Source of the DNA: Conidiobolus incongruus B7586
Taxonomy: Eukaryota; Entomophthoromycota; Entomophthoromycetes; Entomophthorales; Conidiobolaceae
DNA length: 10,751 nucleotides
Assembly (NCBI GenBank): GCA_000697335.1
Contig: JNEM01013446.1
Span: 1 to 10,751, forward strand
Reading direction: 5' to 3'
The position numbers and the translations under genes are program-made. This document shows, one piece after another, positions 1 through 9,547 of this stretch. Numbering within the stretch: the first letter of the stretch is position 1; each line of letters opens with the position of its first letter. The notes under the pieces were generated by a model, which was given only the letters and a program-made list of their open reading frames with translations, made no database searches and was not told the DNA's origin.

Positions 1-260
1 TTTATATAAGAAATTAGAAAATTAATCCTTTAAAAAATATTATCCTTTGAATAATTAATGGATAGTAATTATAATAATTAAAATTCATAAATTGTTTTTA
101 AAATTTTTCTTTATTTTTTAATATAAATAATTTCTCTTTATATATTACTTTGTAATTTAAATAATGGGAATTTTTTGTGATTGAAAAAAATTAAACATTT
201 TAATATATAAAAAGTAAAAATAATTATATAATATAAAATTAATAATTTTTTTTATTTCTA

Positions 261-1326
261 ATAACTTTTTGCTATACTTTTGGCAAAGATCTAACACTTA
301 AAAAATAATTCTTTTTATTAAAGACTGACATTTGATATTTCACAAATTAATTAAATTTATTTGCAAAAATTTTCTTTCTTGTAAGTTGGTTTTTTAATTG
401 CCTAAAGCAATTATAATCATATGGGTTATAATCTAGGGAATATACTAGATGTGGTAGTTTTTTCCAGTTATTTTTAATTAGAAAGTTTTTAACAATTTTA
501 GATTTATGTATTTTATAATTATCATGCAAAATAATAGGTTTTCTTAAATTATATTGAGAATACCAATTAAAAATAGTTTTATTTAAAAAAGAAATATAAA
601 GTTTACTATTAATTGATTTTCCTTTAAAAATTAAATAAGAATAGCATATGCTATTATAATCTATTACAAGAATTAATATTCACTTATTAATAAAGTGCTT
701 ATTTAAAAAAATTTGTAGAGGGGGTTAATTTAGCTTAATCTAACACTTTGATTTATGTTTTAATAAAAGATTATACAAAAAAATCTAAGATTCATCAATT
801 ATAATAATTTACTATAAAAGCTTTAGTTTCTAGCTATACCTTAGTAAGTTTTGTTTAACAATAGCTACTCTAATTTTTTTTAAGTTTTAGTTAAATTATA
901 AGGTATTTATTTTATATTTTTATTAATTAATTTTAATTTAAACTTTAATATATATAAAATACTTATATAACTAATATTAAAGTGTCTTGATAATTCTTTA
1001 ACTGAAATAAAAAGGTACTTTTCAATATATTTTTTTACTTTATTAACAATTAAAAAAGTAATAGTTGAAATTAGTCTTTTAGATTTTAATAGATTTTAGG
1101 TAGTTTCTCTTTTAGCTTTAAAGTAATTTACCTAGCAATAAATTGTTGATTTAGATAATACTTTATTACCAAAAGCTGCTTGTAAATTTTAAATGATTTT
1201 AAAGGGTTTATGGTTAAGTTTTACTGATACTAAAATAAAAGACTTTTGATAGTTACTATTTAGTTTAAGCATGATTAAATTAAACAACTAATTTTAAAAA
1301 ATTATTTTTTTAATCAAAAAAGTTAT
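261..1326 (-). mobile_element. Dead mariner-type DNA transposon
   Basis: This is a Tc1/mariner superfamily cut-and-paste element that has lost function. A degenerate mariner transposase relic fills most of it on the minus strand. The left edge reads TAATAACTTTTTG (259-271). The reverse complement of the right edge (1315-1328) reads the same apart from one extra T. The terminal inverted repeats are therefore about 11-12 bp as now recognisable, inside a duplicated TA target (259-260 and 1327-1328). The length of about 1.07 kb is somewhat short for mariner elements, which are usually near 1.3 kb, so some internal sequence has probably been lost. The right target abuts a (TA)n run, so the exact right boundary is soft. 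No CpG was seen across the coding part. Family assignment is firm from the transposase; the ends are less certain. Confidence 0.8.
347..1272 (-). pseudogene. Mariner transposase relic (D34D)
   Basis: This was a mariner transposase, which cuts and rejoins element ends through three acidic residues. The relic starts at an ATG (1272-1270). In order it shows a helix-turn-helix region with QAAFGNKVLSKSTIY, a second DNA-binding part with KELSRHFNISYISI, then the catalytic core: IIDES (first Asp at 796-794), KGKSINSKLY, LHDN (second Asp at 523-521) and YSLDYNPYDYNCF (third Asp at 418-416). Exactly 34 residues separate the last two Asp, the mariner D34D signature. About 308 codons remain against roughly 345 in the family. 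I count 12 in-frame stops and one single-base frameshift in an A-run near 870. Several stops lie where Trp is conserved, for example directly after DES, fitting TGG to TAG or TGA. It cannot make a working enzyme. Confidence 0.85.
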
Positions 1327-1342
1327 TATATATATATATATA
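1327..1342. repeat. (TA)8 microsatellite
   Basis: This is a perfect run of eight TA units immediately outside the right end of the mariner relic. Mariner elements insert at TA, so the run may have been the original target or may have grown from it. Confidence 0.85.
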
Positions 1343-3790
1343 ACTAAAACTATTTATTTTCTTATTTGTTTTGTATATATTTTTTTATTTGAAACTAATA
1401 ATATGTTTGAAAAATCAGAAATTAAAAAATTTCCCATTACTTTGATTCTATAGTAATAAAAATAATAATCTGAATTTGATTTTTTTAAATCAAAACAAAA
1501 GCCATAGTTGATTAAAAGTTTAAAAATTTTATCAAACTTATTATGATACATATCTGATTAACAAGTTTCCAACAGAGTTAGTTATATAACTTTAACCAGG
1601 GCAAACAAAACCAGCGATTAAGAAATATTAGGATAAAATAACCTTCTAAACTATTTCCAGTCGCGTAAATAAGTATGTTTTAGGGCAAATCTTGTCCCAA
1701 ATAGTCAATATTGAATTATTAAGAGAAGAAAATCTCAGTGGAGTTTATCTTAATGATTTATTACAATTATTATTAAAGAAAATTTACTAGAACCAAATAA
1801 AAATATTTCTTTTTTAATATTAATGTAAATGTAAAATTTTTATTTTTTTTAAAAGAATATGATTTATTATATTAACAATGATAAATATAATTACAGAATA
1901 AGAAAGATATCATACAAAAATCAAATAAAGTCATATAATAATACCATTTCCTCTTTTATATTTTTGACACTGCTGGTGTTCATATTATTTTCTATAATTC
2001 ACATGATTTAGTCAATAATCATGAATTTCAATTTCAATTTAAATAAATATTTTAGATTTATTAATATAAATTTTAATCTTTATTGTATTTATCAATATTT
2101 ATATACTCCTTTATGGTTTTACTTAAAATCAATCCATAATAAATATAGAGAATCATCTTCGATACTTAACTTTCAATTTTTTTTATCAATCAATATAGTT
2201 TTATTCCCGTGACATCAATATCAACGACTTTTGACAATATCTTTTTCAAATCAGCACTGGATTATGAAAGAAATTACAAATGATCCGGGCGATTTTAATT
2301 AGAAAATCAACTAGTATTAATTGGGAAACTATATGTTATGGGCTTTATAATCTACCGAAAAGTAGATAATTATTTAACATCGTTAATGTTAATAAGTGGA
2401 TTGTATATTGAAAATTTAATTACTATGATCTATAATATATTATATATTTTGATAATAGAAAAATCGAACTGATAATACTGATCTGACTATTACTATTTCC
2501 AGTATATACCAAATAAAAATATTAAAAAAATTAAAGATGTTAAATTTTGATTTCATTTGTTTTGAAAAATTTTGGATTAAAGTTTCAAAAGCATAAATAT
2601 ATTAATTTTAATTTAAGTCGGATGTTTTTCTCATTAAATAAAACATTATTTTTCAAATGTTTTTATTGGTTTATAGAACAAAATTGGAATGATAATTGCA
2701 AAATGATATTTTGTGGATAGGAAATTTTACAGGTAAATAAAGCCCCATCCACACTTAAATATTACTAAACTTAAATAATATTACTATCATTTTCCGAAAT
2801 TTTTTCATCTGAAAATTCTAAAGAAACTATAATGTTTAAGAACAAAAAATAGATTCTAAATTATTTTAAAAATTAGTAGTCTAAATTATTTTTTGATTGA
2901 TACAAATTCACCTGTATGCACACATAAAACTTTATTCAATTTATCACCAAATTCAAATCAATGAACTTTATTATTGAAAAAAATTACCAGTAATCTCAAG
3001 TATAATTTTTCAAATTCAAATATTTATTGGTAAAATATATGGACATATCATTTGAATGAGATTATAATAATTTAGAAGTAACCACATAAATTGAGAAATA
3101 CTGTTTGCTTACGTGATAAAATCTTTTGATCTGACTTATCATTAGAATCACAATAGTCTCATTGCTTTATTTCAAAAATTGAACGAGTATGTTACATTGT
3201 TAAACTTTTTTCCCTTCCACTCTATGATATAAACCAGATCAAGTATTTTTGGCGCAAAGAATTCCAGATATTTGTAATATAAGTAATATAGATATTTACT
3301 ATTTAATATCAATATAACAATGAATATATATTTTCAAATTTCAATCTAATGATTTGTAGATTAATTATATTATAATTATCATTTAAAAATGTAAATATAT
3401 GACTCTTGTATTATTATGATTTATTATCTGAATGAAACTGATTCAAAAGATTAAATTTTTCATTAAAACAATAAAAATTGACAATTTATATAATTGGGTC
3501 ATTGTTATATTTTATTAAAATTTAAAATCATTAAATTTATTGGATTGAATAAACCGGAGTAGTTTGAAAAATCAGTAAATATAGATAAAAAATAGCCAAA
3601 TATTAAACTGAATAAATATTTCAATTATAAATTCTCAATATGACAACATCAATTCAATAATTGTGTTAAATGAACATCGCTGAATTGGTTCAACCAACCT
3701 GTTGTTACATTCGTGTCTGGAGAAATTATTTGCTTATCCATAAAAATTAAGATTTCTCAATATATTTCAAATCTAGCGTTTTATGCGAAA
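1343..3790. other. AT-rich spacer without a recognisable gene
   Basis: This 2.4 kb stretch separates the mariner relic from the chitinase. Both strands are closed by frequent stops. The longest ATG-started open frames (1354-1551 minus and 2021-2212 plus) are low-complexity, rich in Asn, Phe, Tyr, Ile and Lys, and match no family I know. The part from about 1560 to 1790 is less AT-rich and contains CpG. On the plus strand it holds a 46-codon open stretch (1650-1787) with a natural-looking amphipathic composition but no start codon. The last 150 bases or so presumably contain chitinase promoter elements. No tRNA, rRNA or CRISPR structure was seen. Confidence 0.6.
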
Positions 3791-3801
3791 TTCACATTTT
3801 G

Positions 3802-3809
3802 TATATAAA
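3802..3809 (+). promoter_or_regulatory. TATA-like box of the chitinase gene
   Basis: The sequence TATATAAA lies 58 bases before the chosen ATG. If transcription starts about 30 bases downstream, the 5' leader would be only some 30-40 bases. In so AT-rich a spacer a TATA match can occur by chance, so only its position supports it. Confidence 0.45.
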
Positions 3810-3867
3810 CCATGTAATTATAAAGGCTAAAGACATTGAAGGTGCTAACTCTAATTCAATAATCAAA

Positions 3868-5508
3868 ATGCGCCAATTCATTTCTTATAGCTTATCATTA
3901 ATTAATTTAATTTCTCTTGTTTCGGGAGCCGATAAAGTTGTTGTTGGTTACTGGACCGATTGGACTATTGATGAATATCCAACATCAGCTGTTGCTTGGG
4001 ATTTATTGACCCATATCAACTATGCTTTTGCTCTTTTCACTGATAAGGACTGGAAGCCTACTATTGAATCTCCTCAATCTTTGAAGGAGTTGGTTCAAAA
4101 ATCCAAACCTACCAATACTAAAATTTTAGTCTCCATTGGTGGTTGGACTGGATCCAAATATTTTTCACCAATGGTCGCTAATAAGACTACTAGAGCTACT
4201 TTTATTAAAAATACTATTGACTTCGTCAAAGAATATCAAATTGATGGTGTTGATTTGGATTGGGAATATCCTGGAAGAGATGGTAATGAAGGTAACATTA
4301 AATCTCCCCAAGATACTGAAAATTACCTCGTCTTCTTGAAGGAATTAAAGGCTGCTCTCCCCAAAGATACCCTCATTACTGCTGCTGTCCGTATCCAGCC
4401 TTTTGATGGTCCCAATGGTCCTCTTAGCGATGTCTCTAAATTTGCTGACTATTTCGATTTCATCAATATCATGGCTTATGACATCAACGGTCCTTGGGAA
4501 CCCCTCACCGGTCCAGTTGGTCCATTAGATTATGAACCTGGTAAAGGAGCTCCATTTTCCGTTAGACAATCTACCAATGACTGGAATAACGCTGGTATCC
4601 CCAAGGATAAATTGGTTGTTGGTGTCCCATTTTACGGTTATGCCCTCGGTGTCGATACTGATATGAGCGAAAGTGATAGCCAATATGCCACTGTAACTAA
4701 TCCTTCCCTTCCCAGTTACGCTTATAATGCTTTATTCAACAACAATATTTTATCATCTCCTCTCGAAGCTAATACTAAGAATGGTTGGACACGTAAATTT
4801 GATAAAACTACCAAAACTCCTTGGTTATTTAACAAAGATTCAAAGACCTTCATTTCCTATGATGATCCCCTCTCTTTGACTCACAAGACCGAGTATGTTA
4901 GATGCAATGGTTATCGTGGTGCTATGCTGTGGGCTCTAAATAATGATTATAATAATTTACTTCTCAAGTCTCTCCAAAATGTTCATAACACTGGTCCATG
5001 TAACGGAATCCCCGATCCTACCAACCCTCCTGTTACTACTACTCCTCCCACTTTTACCACTTCTTCTACTCTTCCCACATATCCCGTCAAGTCTACCACT
5101 ACCCTTGGTTCCGGATACCCCGTCAAGACCACCACTACCAGTGGATCTGGATATCCTGTGAAGACTACTACTCCTGCTAGTTCTGAATACCCCGTGAAGA
5201 CCACCATTCCTTCTGATCCCGAATATCCTGTTAAGTCCCCTAATACCACTCCTGCTGATTCACAATCCCCTGTTAAGACTCCCGCGGTTGATGGCCAATA
5301 TCCTGTCATTACTCCCATCCCCCCCGCCACTCTTACTTACCCCACAGCTAAGATTTCCTATATTCCTACTACCACAACAGCTCCACCCAAGGCTACATAT
5401 CCCGTGAATCACATTGTTGCTGAACCCTCCGGTACTACTGCAGCTTATCCAGTATCCACCGAAGTTCAACCTTATCCTGTTAAGAAATGTAGAGTTAAGC
5501 ATCAATAA
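3868..5508 (+). CDS. Secreted GH18 chitinase with Thr/Pro-rich YPVK-repeat tail
   Basis: This enzyme hydrolyses beta-1,4 bonds of chitin outside the cell, in wall remodelling or digestion of external chitin. I start at ATG 3868, the first in-frame ATG. It opens a signal peptide (MRQFISYSLSLINLISLVSG, cleavage near residue 20) and has A at -3. The GH18 barrel spans about residues 24-365: GYWTDW, SIGGW (89-93), DGVDLDWE (126-133; catalytic acid Glu133, Asp131 assisting), MAYD (202-205), GVPFYG (252-257), then a chitinase-insertion-like region and the closing MLW (Trp355). All key residues are present. Residues 375-546 form a Thr/Pro/Ser-rich, probably O-glycosylated tail with repeated YPVK. No chitin-binding domain or hydrophobic GPI tail is seen. 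N-glycosylation sites may lie at Asn105 and Asn459. The gene is uninterrupted, 546 codons, GC- and CpG-richer than its surroundings. GH18 assignment is certain; its biological role is inferred. Confidence 0.95.
   Translation: MRQFISYSLSLINLISLVSGADKVVVGYWTDWTIDEYPTSAVAWDLLTHINYAFALFTDKDWKPTIESPQSLKELVQKSKPTNTKILVSIGGWTGSKYFSPMVANKTTRATFIKNTIDFVKEYQIDGVDLDWEYPGRDGNEGNIKSPQDTENYLVFLKELKAALPKDTLITAAVRIQPFDGPNGPLSDVSKFADYFDFINIMAYDINGPWEPLTGPVGPLDYEPGKGAPFSVRQSTNDWNNAGIPKDKLVVGVPFYGYALGVDTDMSESDSQYATVTNPSLPSYAYNALFNNNILSSPLEANTKNGWTRKFDKTTKTPWLFNKDSKTFISYDDPLSLTHKTEYVRCNGYRGAMLWALNNDYNNLLLKSLQNVHNTGPCNGIPDPTNPPVTTTPPTFTTSSTLPTYPVKSTTTLGSGYPVKTTTTSGSGYPVKTTTPASSEYPVKTTIPSDPEYPVKSPNTTPADSQSPVKTPAVDGQYPVITPIPPATLTYPTAKISYIPTTTTAPPKATYPVNHIVAEPSGTTAAYPVSTEVQPYPVKKCRVKHQ
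5080..5310 (+). repeat. In-frame 36-bp minisatellite encoding YPVK units
   Basis: Units start at 5080, 5116, 5152, 5188 and 5224 with exact 36-base spacing (12 codons). A 42-base and a 33-base unit follow. Each begins with Tyr-Pro-Val-Lys (Ser-Pro-Val-Lys at 5266, YPVI at 5299) followed by Thr/Ser/Pro/Gly residues. Further diverged copies (YPTAK, YPVN, YPVS, and a final YPVK just before the end) continue towards the C terminus. The units use varied synonymous codons, so the array is not a very recent amplification, and the Tyr-Pro-Val-Lys core appears kept at the protein level. Confidence 0.9.
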
Positions 5509-5586
5509 TCTTTGATTCATTTCGATAATTCATCTTTTACACTTCAATAAGTTTTAAATATAATATATATTTAATATTATCCCTAT

Positions 5587-5592
5587 AATAAA
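5587..5592 (+). terminator. Candidate polyadenylation signal AATAAA
   Basis: AATAAA occurs 78 bases after the chitinase stop codon, a normal distance for a eukaryotic 3' end. The surroundings are AT-rich, so chance occurrence is possible. Confidence 0.4.
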
Positions 5593-8187
5593 CATCTAAA
5601 ATAATATGCATTTCAAATTCCATATTAAGATAATATTATTTTTTGATATTCAATGTAATAGATTGTTTGATAATATCCAATTGATATTTAATATTAAATT
5701 GCGGTTTTGTTTATCCCGAAAAGGTTCAATTATGCATGCGGTCATGTGGATGATAATAGTCATGCTTTGAGAACTTTTTAATTTAACCTCAAACCTCTTG
5801 AAATTTATATTAATTTTTTTTTCGAATATTAAAAGAAATTTGATATTTAATAATATGAAATTTTAAACGCATTAATTCTAGTATTCACAGAGATAGCAAA
5901 TTATATTCAAAGCAACCGTCCAATTTTGAACTTTTATTTCTGTGTTTTTAAAAATATTTGTTTTTAATCGAGTAATTTCTATCTATTTAGTGTATATCCT
6001 TGTATACATTTAAGTTGATTACCCAAGTTTTCCTTTAATAGATTTATAAAACAAACTCCAAATTTGAAAATATTAAATAATATTAATTATCAATTTGTTT
6101 TAATTAAAATATAATATTTCATATTCTGTTTCAAATAGTCAAATATTTTAATTAATATTTTAAAAAGAAACTTTTTCAAATATTCAAATTAACCTTAACT
6201 GTTCTACTTAATAATATGTATAAAAAGTTTTCAGAATCTTTCAGCTATCAAAAAATTGTGAATCATTTTATTCAATTACTATTGAACAAATACTAAACTA
6301 AAATACTAGTTGAATATATTAACTTTTAAATCTTCAAATTTAAATAATATAATATTTAAAATTATAACAAATTAACAAAAGCAAATGGAATATATTAGAT
6401 TTCATATAGTCTATGAAGCAGGATAATTATATATTATATTGTATCAATATATAAATATATTAAAACTTCCAAGTATTTAATTAATCAATAATTTATAATA
6501 CAATTTCAACTTTCTTTTATTTTACTGATTATTATAGTTCAAAATTTTTAGATTAAATTAAACTTGTTTAAAGAATATGATTATATTCCATTAATATTAT
6601 ATGTAAGAGTCTGAGCGCTTTTTCTACTTGCTATTATGGCAAAATATATGATTTTCAAATGAAAATTTGAATCGATAAATTATTTTCTGGCCTAATCCAA
6701 TATGCTAATAACTTATTTCTTATAAATATCATATTTAATTTTTTAAGAAAATATTATCAATTATAATAAATTTTCTGCTTTGTTTTATTTTGCAAGTTTC
6801 AAATAAATTTATATTTGATAATTTAATTAAAATATAACGAATATACTATGTTTCCTGCACCGATGTTTATTTATTTTATTGACTAAATATGGAAATTGAA
6901 ATGTAATTAAAATACGAGATTTATACTAGCAAATGATTAAACTTTTTTGATAATTTGAAATTGGCCCAAAATTGAATAAATCTTGTAGTTTTAATCTTTT
7001 GAATATAAATTACATTAATTCAAATTTAAATATTAATTCGTAAATTTTAAAGTTGTGAATGATTTCATTAAAATTATGTATATGTATAAAGAAATCAATA
7101 TGGAAATACTTTTTATCATATATTACTCTTATAATATTTAAATATACAGTAGTTCAGAAATTAAGACCATTTATTTTTAATTTAGACAAACACAAAACTA
7201 GAGTCAAAAAGATATCACTTTAATATTTAATAATTTCCTCATTTATTAATAACAGAATTCTATACTAAATGTAACTGATCAACCGCTTTACAATGTTTTT
7301 TAAAATTTATCTTTAAAATTACCTCTTATATTTTCCTTAATATAAATTCTTCAACTTTTTGAAAAAAAAATTATATTCATTTATAGATAATATGTATGAT
7401 GGATAAAATAATAAAAATAGTTTATTGTCATAATGAAGGTTTTGATAGATTTAGTTGTATATTTAGTTGATTATATATAAAAAATGTTTTTTAATTTATT
7501 TTTTCAAATTAAAATAAATTTAAAAGTAGTTTATCCAGGTTTATAATAGTTAATGAAATACTATAATATTTATCAAAATAAATATAATAATTTTTTTAAA
7601 TTGCTTTTTTTATGATATATATTTATTTTCTGGATTTTATAATTCAAATATTTTTATTTTATATTATTCAATTATCAATTAAAATATCTATTTTTTATTT
7701 AATGCCATTTTTCAAAATATAGAAAATAATAATTTTATTCAAATTAATTTAAATTTGCTATATATTTATTATTTATTTAATATATTTTGTGATATAAATT
7801 ATTTATTATAATAAGTTAAAAGATTAATTTTCAAATATTTTATATATAATATGTTATAATGAATATGATATTAAAATTAATTATATAGATAGTATTAATT
7901 TGATTAATAATCATGGTATTTTTTTATCTTAATCCTTATTATTTTAATATTTTATTTTTTTTTACTTAAGGTTAAAATTAAATTTATCAATATGATATTA
8001 TATTGGTGTTGATTAATATAAAATCTTATATGTCTATATTGACTGATATATTTACGTATCTTAAATAAACTCTGTTTATTGATTGATTAACTTGCCATAA
8101 AGATAATATATTAGGTCTCTTTTTTATTAAATCAGATTTCTTACCATTATACTAATATATTATTATTTTTTATAAAATTGAAATAAT
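5593..8187. other. AT-rich spacer with possible worn transposon scraps
   Basis: These 2.6 kb hold no open frame of convincing composition on either strand. CpG is present in the first part, unlike in the transposon relics. Two places deserve mention. At 7145-7168 a TA followed by CAGTAGTTCAGAAATTAAGACC looks like a Tc1-type terminus, and the minus strand just beyond it has faint similarity to a Tc1 transposase C terminus. At about 7970-8022 there is faint similarity to the start of the Tc1 transposase region at 8583-8634. Neither is strong enough to annotate as an element. Confidence 0.55.
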
Positions 8188-8189
8188 TA

Positions 8190-8424
8190 ATAAGTTTTAA
8201 TAAAATACTAAATAAAATATAAAACCTAAATTAATTTATATATTAACTAAAATAAATTGAACTAATAATATATTTGATTTTTATTTTTATTTTAATAAAT
8301 TAGAAATCTAGGATATTTCATATAAATAAATATATTTAGATATATTTAGTAAACTATTAGCAAAAATATTAACCATTAATATTTAACCAAGGTGAGTCAT
8401 AAATTTGCAGGTTTTTGAGATAAA
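8190..8424 (+). repeat. 5' terminal inverted repeat of Tc1 copy 1
   Basis: The inner part (8388-8424) matches the reverse complement of 9548-9587 closely; CAAATTTATGACTCACCTT against CAAATTTATAGCTCACCTT differs at two positions. Similarity continues outwards without large gaps but fades towards 8190. The inner direct-repeat motif GTGAGTCATAAA is at 8392-8403. The outer copy expected near 8205-8218 is barely recognisable. Confidence 0.75.
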
Positions 8425-8525
8425 GGGATATATTTAACAATATATAACCATATCTTTTTTCTCTCTTTGCTATTATTTTATATAATATTTTACAGATATA
8501 CTAAATTCTTTTTATTAGTATCATT

Positions 8526-9542
8526 ATACCTAAATCCCTCTCTAAAAAAATCCACTTGTGCATTAATCAACTTTATAAAGAAGGTAAATTAACTTGTGAT
8601 ATTACTAGAATTACTGGTGTTAGCTAGTTTACTATAGCTAGGGTTGTTAAGAATAGCAATAAAGAAACATTTAAACCTAAACTTAAGTGTGCTAGGATCA
8701 TAAATAAATATGATGAGAAGTATATCTGTAGGTTGGTTAGTATAGGCAAGTGTAGTACTGCTGTAGAAATACAGCAGGAACTGTGAGACTATACAAGAAT
8801 ATTGATTAGCACTGATACTATTATACATGCTTTACATTAGCATAGATACCACTCACACTTCAAGAAAAAACACCCCCAACTAAAGAAATCCCACTGTAAA
8901 GCTAGGTGGGAGTTTGAATGTTGCCACTAATGTTGAACTGAAACTAATTAGAATAAGGTTATTTAGTCTAATGAAACAAAAATATACCTTAGTGGATCTG
9001 ATGGAAAAGCTAGATGCTTCAGAAAAGATGCAGAATTACTTTATAACTATCATGTTAATTCTACCCAAAAGTATAATGGTGGGTCAATTATTATTTGGGG
9101 ATGTATGTTGTCTTCAGGTGTAAGGTATCTTTGTAAAGTTAATGGGGGAATTAATACTGAGATGTACTAAAGTATTCTAAACAATGAATTGAAAAAAACC
9201 ATTGAATAGTATGGGTTAAACAGATCTGATGTTATTTTCCAGCAAGATAATGCCTCTTGCTATACTATAGCTTCTACTACCAAATGGCTTAAAAATAACA
9301 AGATAACAGTTATGAAGTGGCCTCTTCAATCTCCTAACCTTAATCTAATTGAACACCTTTGGGATTAGTTAAAAAAAGCTATTAAAGCTTTCCCCCCAGC
9401 AAAAAATTTAGATCAACTTTGGGAATATGTTCAAGAAGCATAGAACAAGATTAACCCTTCCTAGTGTAAGAAGTTAGTTGATTCTATACCCCACAAACTT
9501 AAAGAAGTTAGAAAAGCTAAAGGTAGATACACTAGGTTTTAA
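8526..9542 (+). pseudogene. Tc1 transposase relic, copy 1 (12 stops, no frameshift)
   Basis: This was a Tc1 transposase of 338 codons, the family's usual length, in one continuous frame. Recognisable parts are an N-terminal helix-turn-helix (LYKEGKLTCDITRITGVS, then FTIARVVKNS), a second DNA-binding part (CSTAVEIQQEL), and a DDE core: SNETK at codons 148-152, FQQDN (Asp241), SPNLNLIEHLWD (Glu276). The spacing is DD34E. The C terminus, CKKLVDSIPHKLKEVRKAKG, is typical. The first catalytic Asp (codon 149) is now Asn. The start codon appears to be ATA (8526-8528), from ATG. There are 12 internal stops (8 TAG, 2 TAA, 2 TGA), mainly at positions where Trp, Gln or Arg is expected, and no net indel. 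Every such change can be explained by C to T or G to A. The copy is dead but structurally fresh. Confidence 0.9.
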
Positions 9543-9547
9543 TTTTT

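Noticed and set aside
1354-1551. 65-codon minus-strand open frame next to the mariner relic
   Set aside because: It is low-complexity (Lys, Asn, Tyr, Phe, Ile), has no family resemblance and is no longer than expected by chance in such AT-rich DNA. It lies outside the mariner ends.
2021-2212. 63-codon plus-strand open frame rich in Asn and Phe
   Set aside because: The composition is that of translated AT-rich noise, with no domain or transmembrane pattern that stands out and no context.
3799-3867. An upstream extension of the chitinase from a TTG at 3799
   Set aside because: There is no ATG, the extension would overlap the TATA-like box, and it would bury the clear signal peptide that begins at the ATG at 3868.
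4980-5505. CRISPR-like array or a chitin-binding module in the chitinase tail
   Set aside because: The 36-base units are in-frame coding repeats with no separate spacers, and the Cys pattern of known chitin-binding modules is missing.
4983-5520. Antisense open frames across the chitinase tail (4983-5330 and 5260-5520)
   Set aside because: Their repeats mirror the YPVK array in another frame. They are shadows of a coding minisatellite.
6650-6673. Small hairpin (GATTTTCAAAT and ATTTGAATC arms)
   Set aside because: Short AT-rich hairpins are common by chance here, and nothing nearby gives it a role.
8104-8162. tRNA-like box A on the minus strand (TAGTATAATGG) with flanking TAATATATTA arms
   Set aside because: The arms are self-palindromic AT 10-mers, no T-arm or box B at the right spacing is present, and the span is too short for a tRNA. 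A decayed tRNA or SINE head is possible but not supported.
8589-9123. Open frames at 8589-8828 (minus) and 8914-9123 (plus)
   Set aside because: They are out-of-frame shadows of the Tc1 transposase relic, which reads in a different frame along its whole length.
8526-9542. A variant genetic code in which TAG, TAA or TGA is read as an amino acid
   Set aside because: The chitinase uses ordinary TGG, CAA and CAG codons, has no internal stop triplets and ends with TAA. The stops in the transposase replace several different amino acids and come with other C-to-T and G-to-A damage, so mutation is the simpler explanation.
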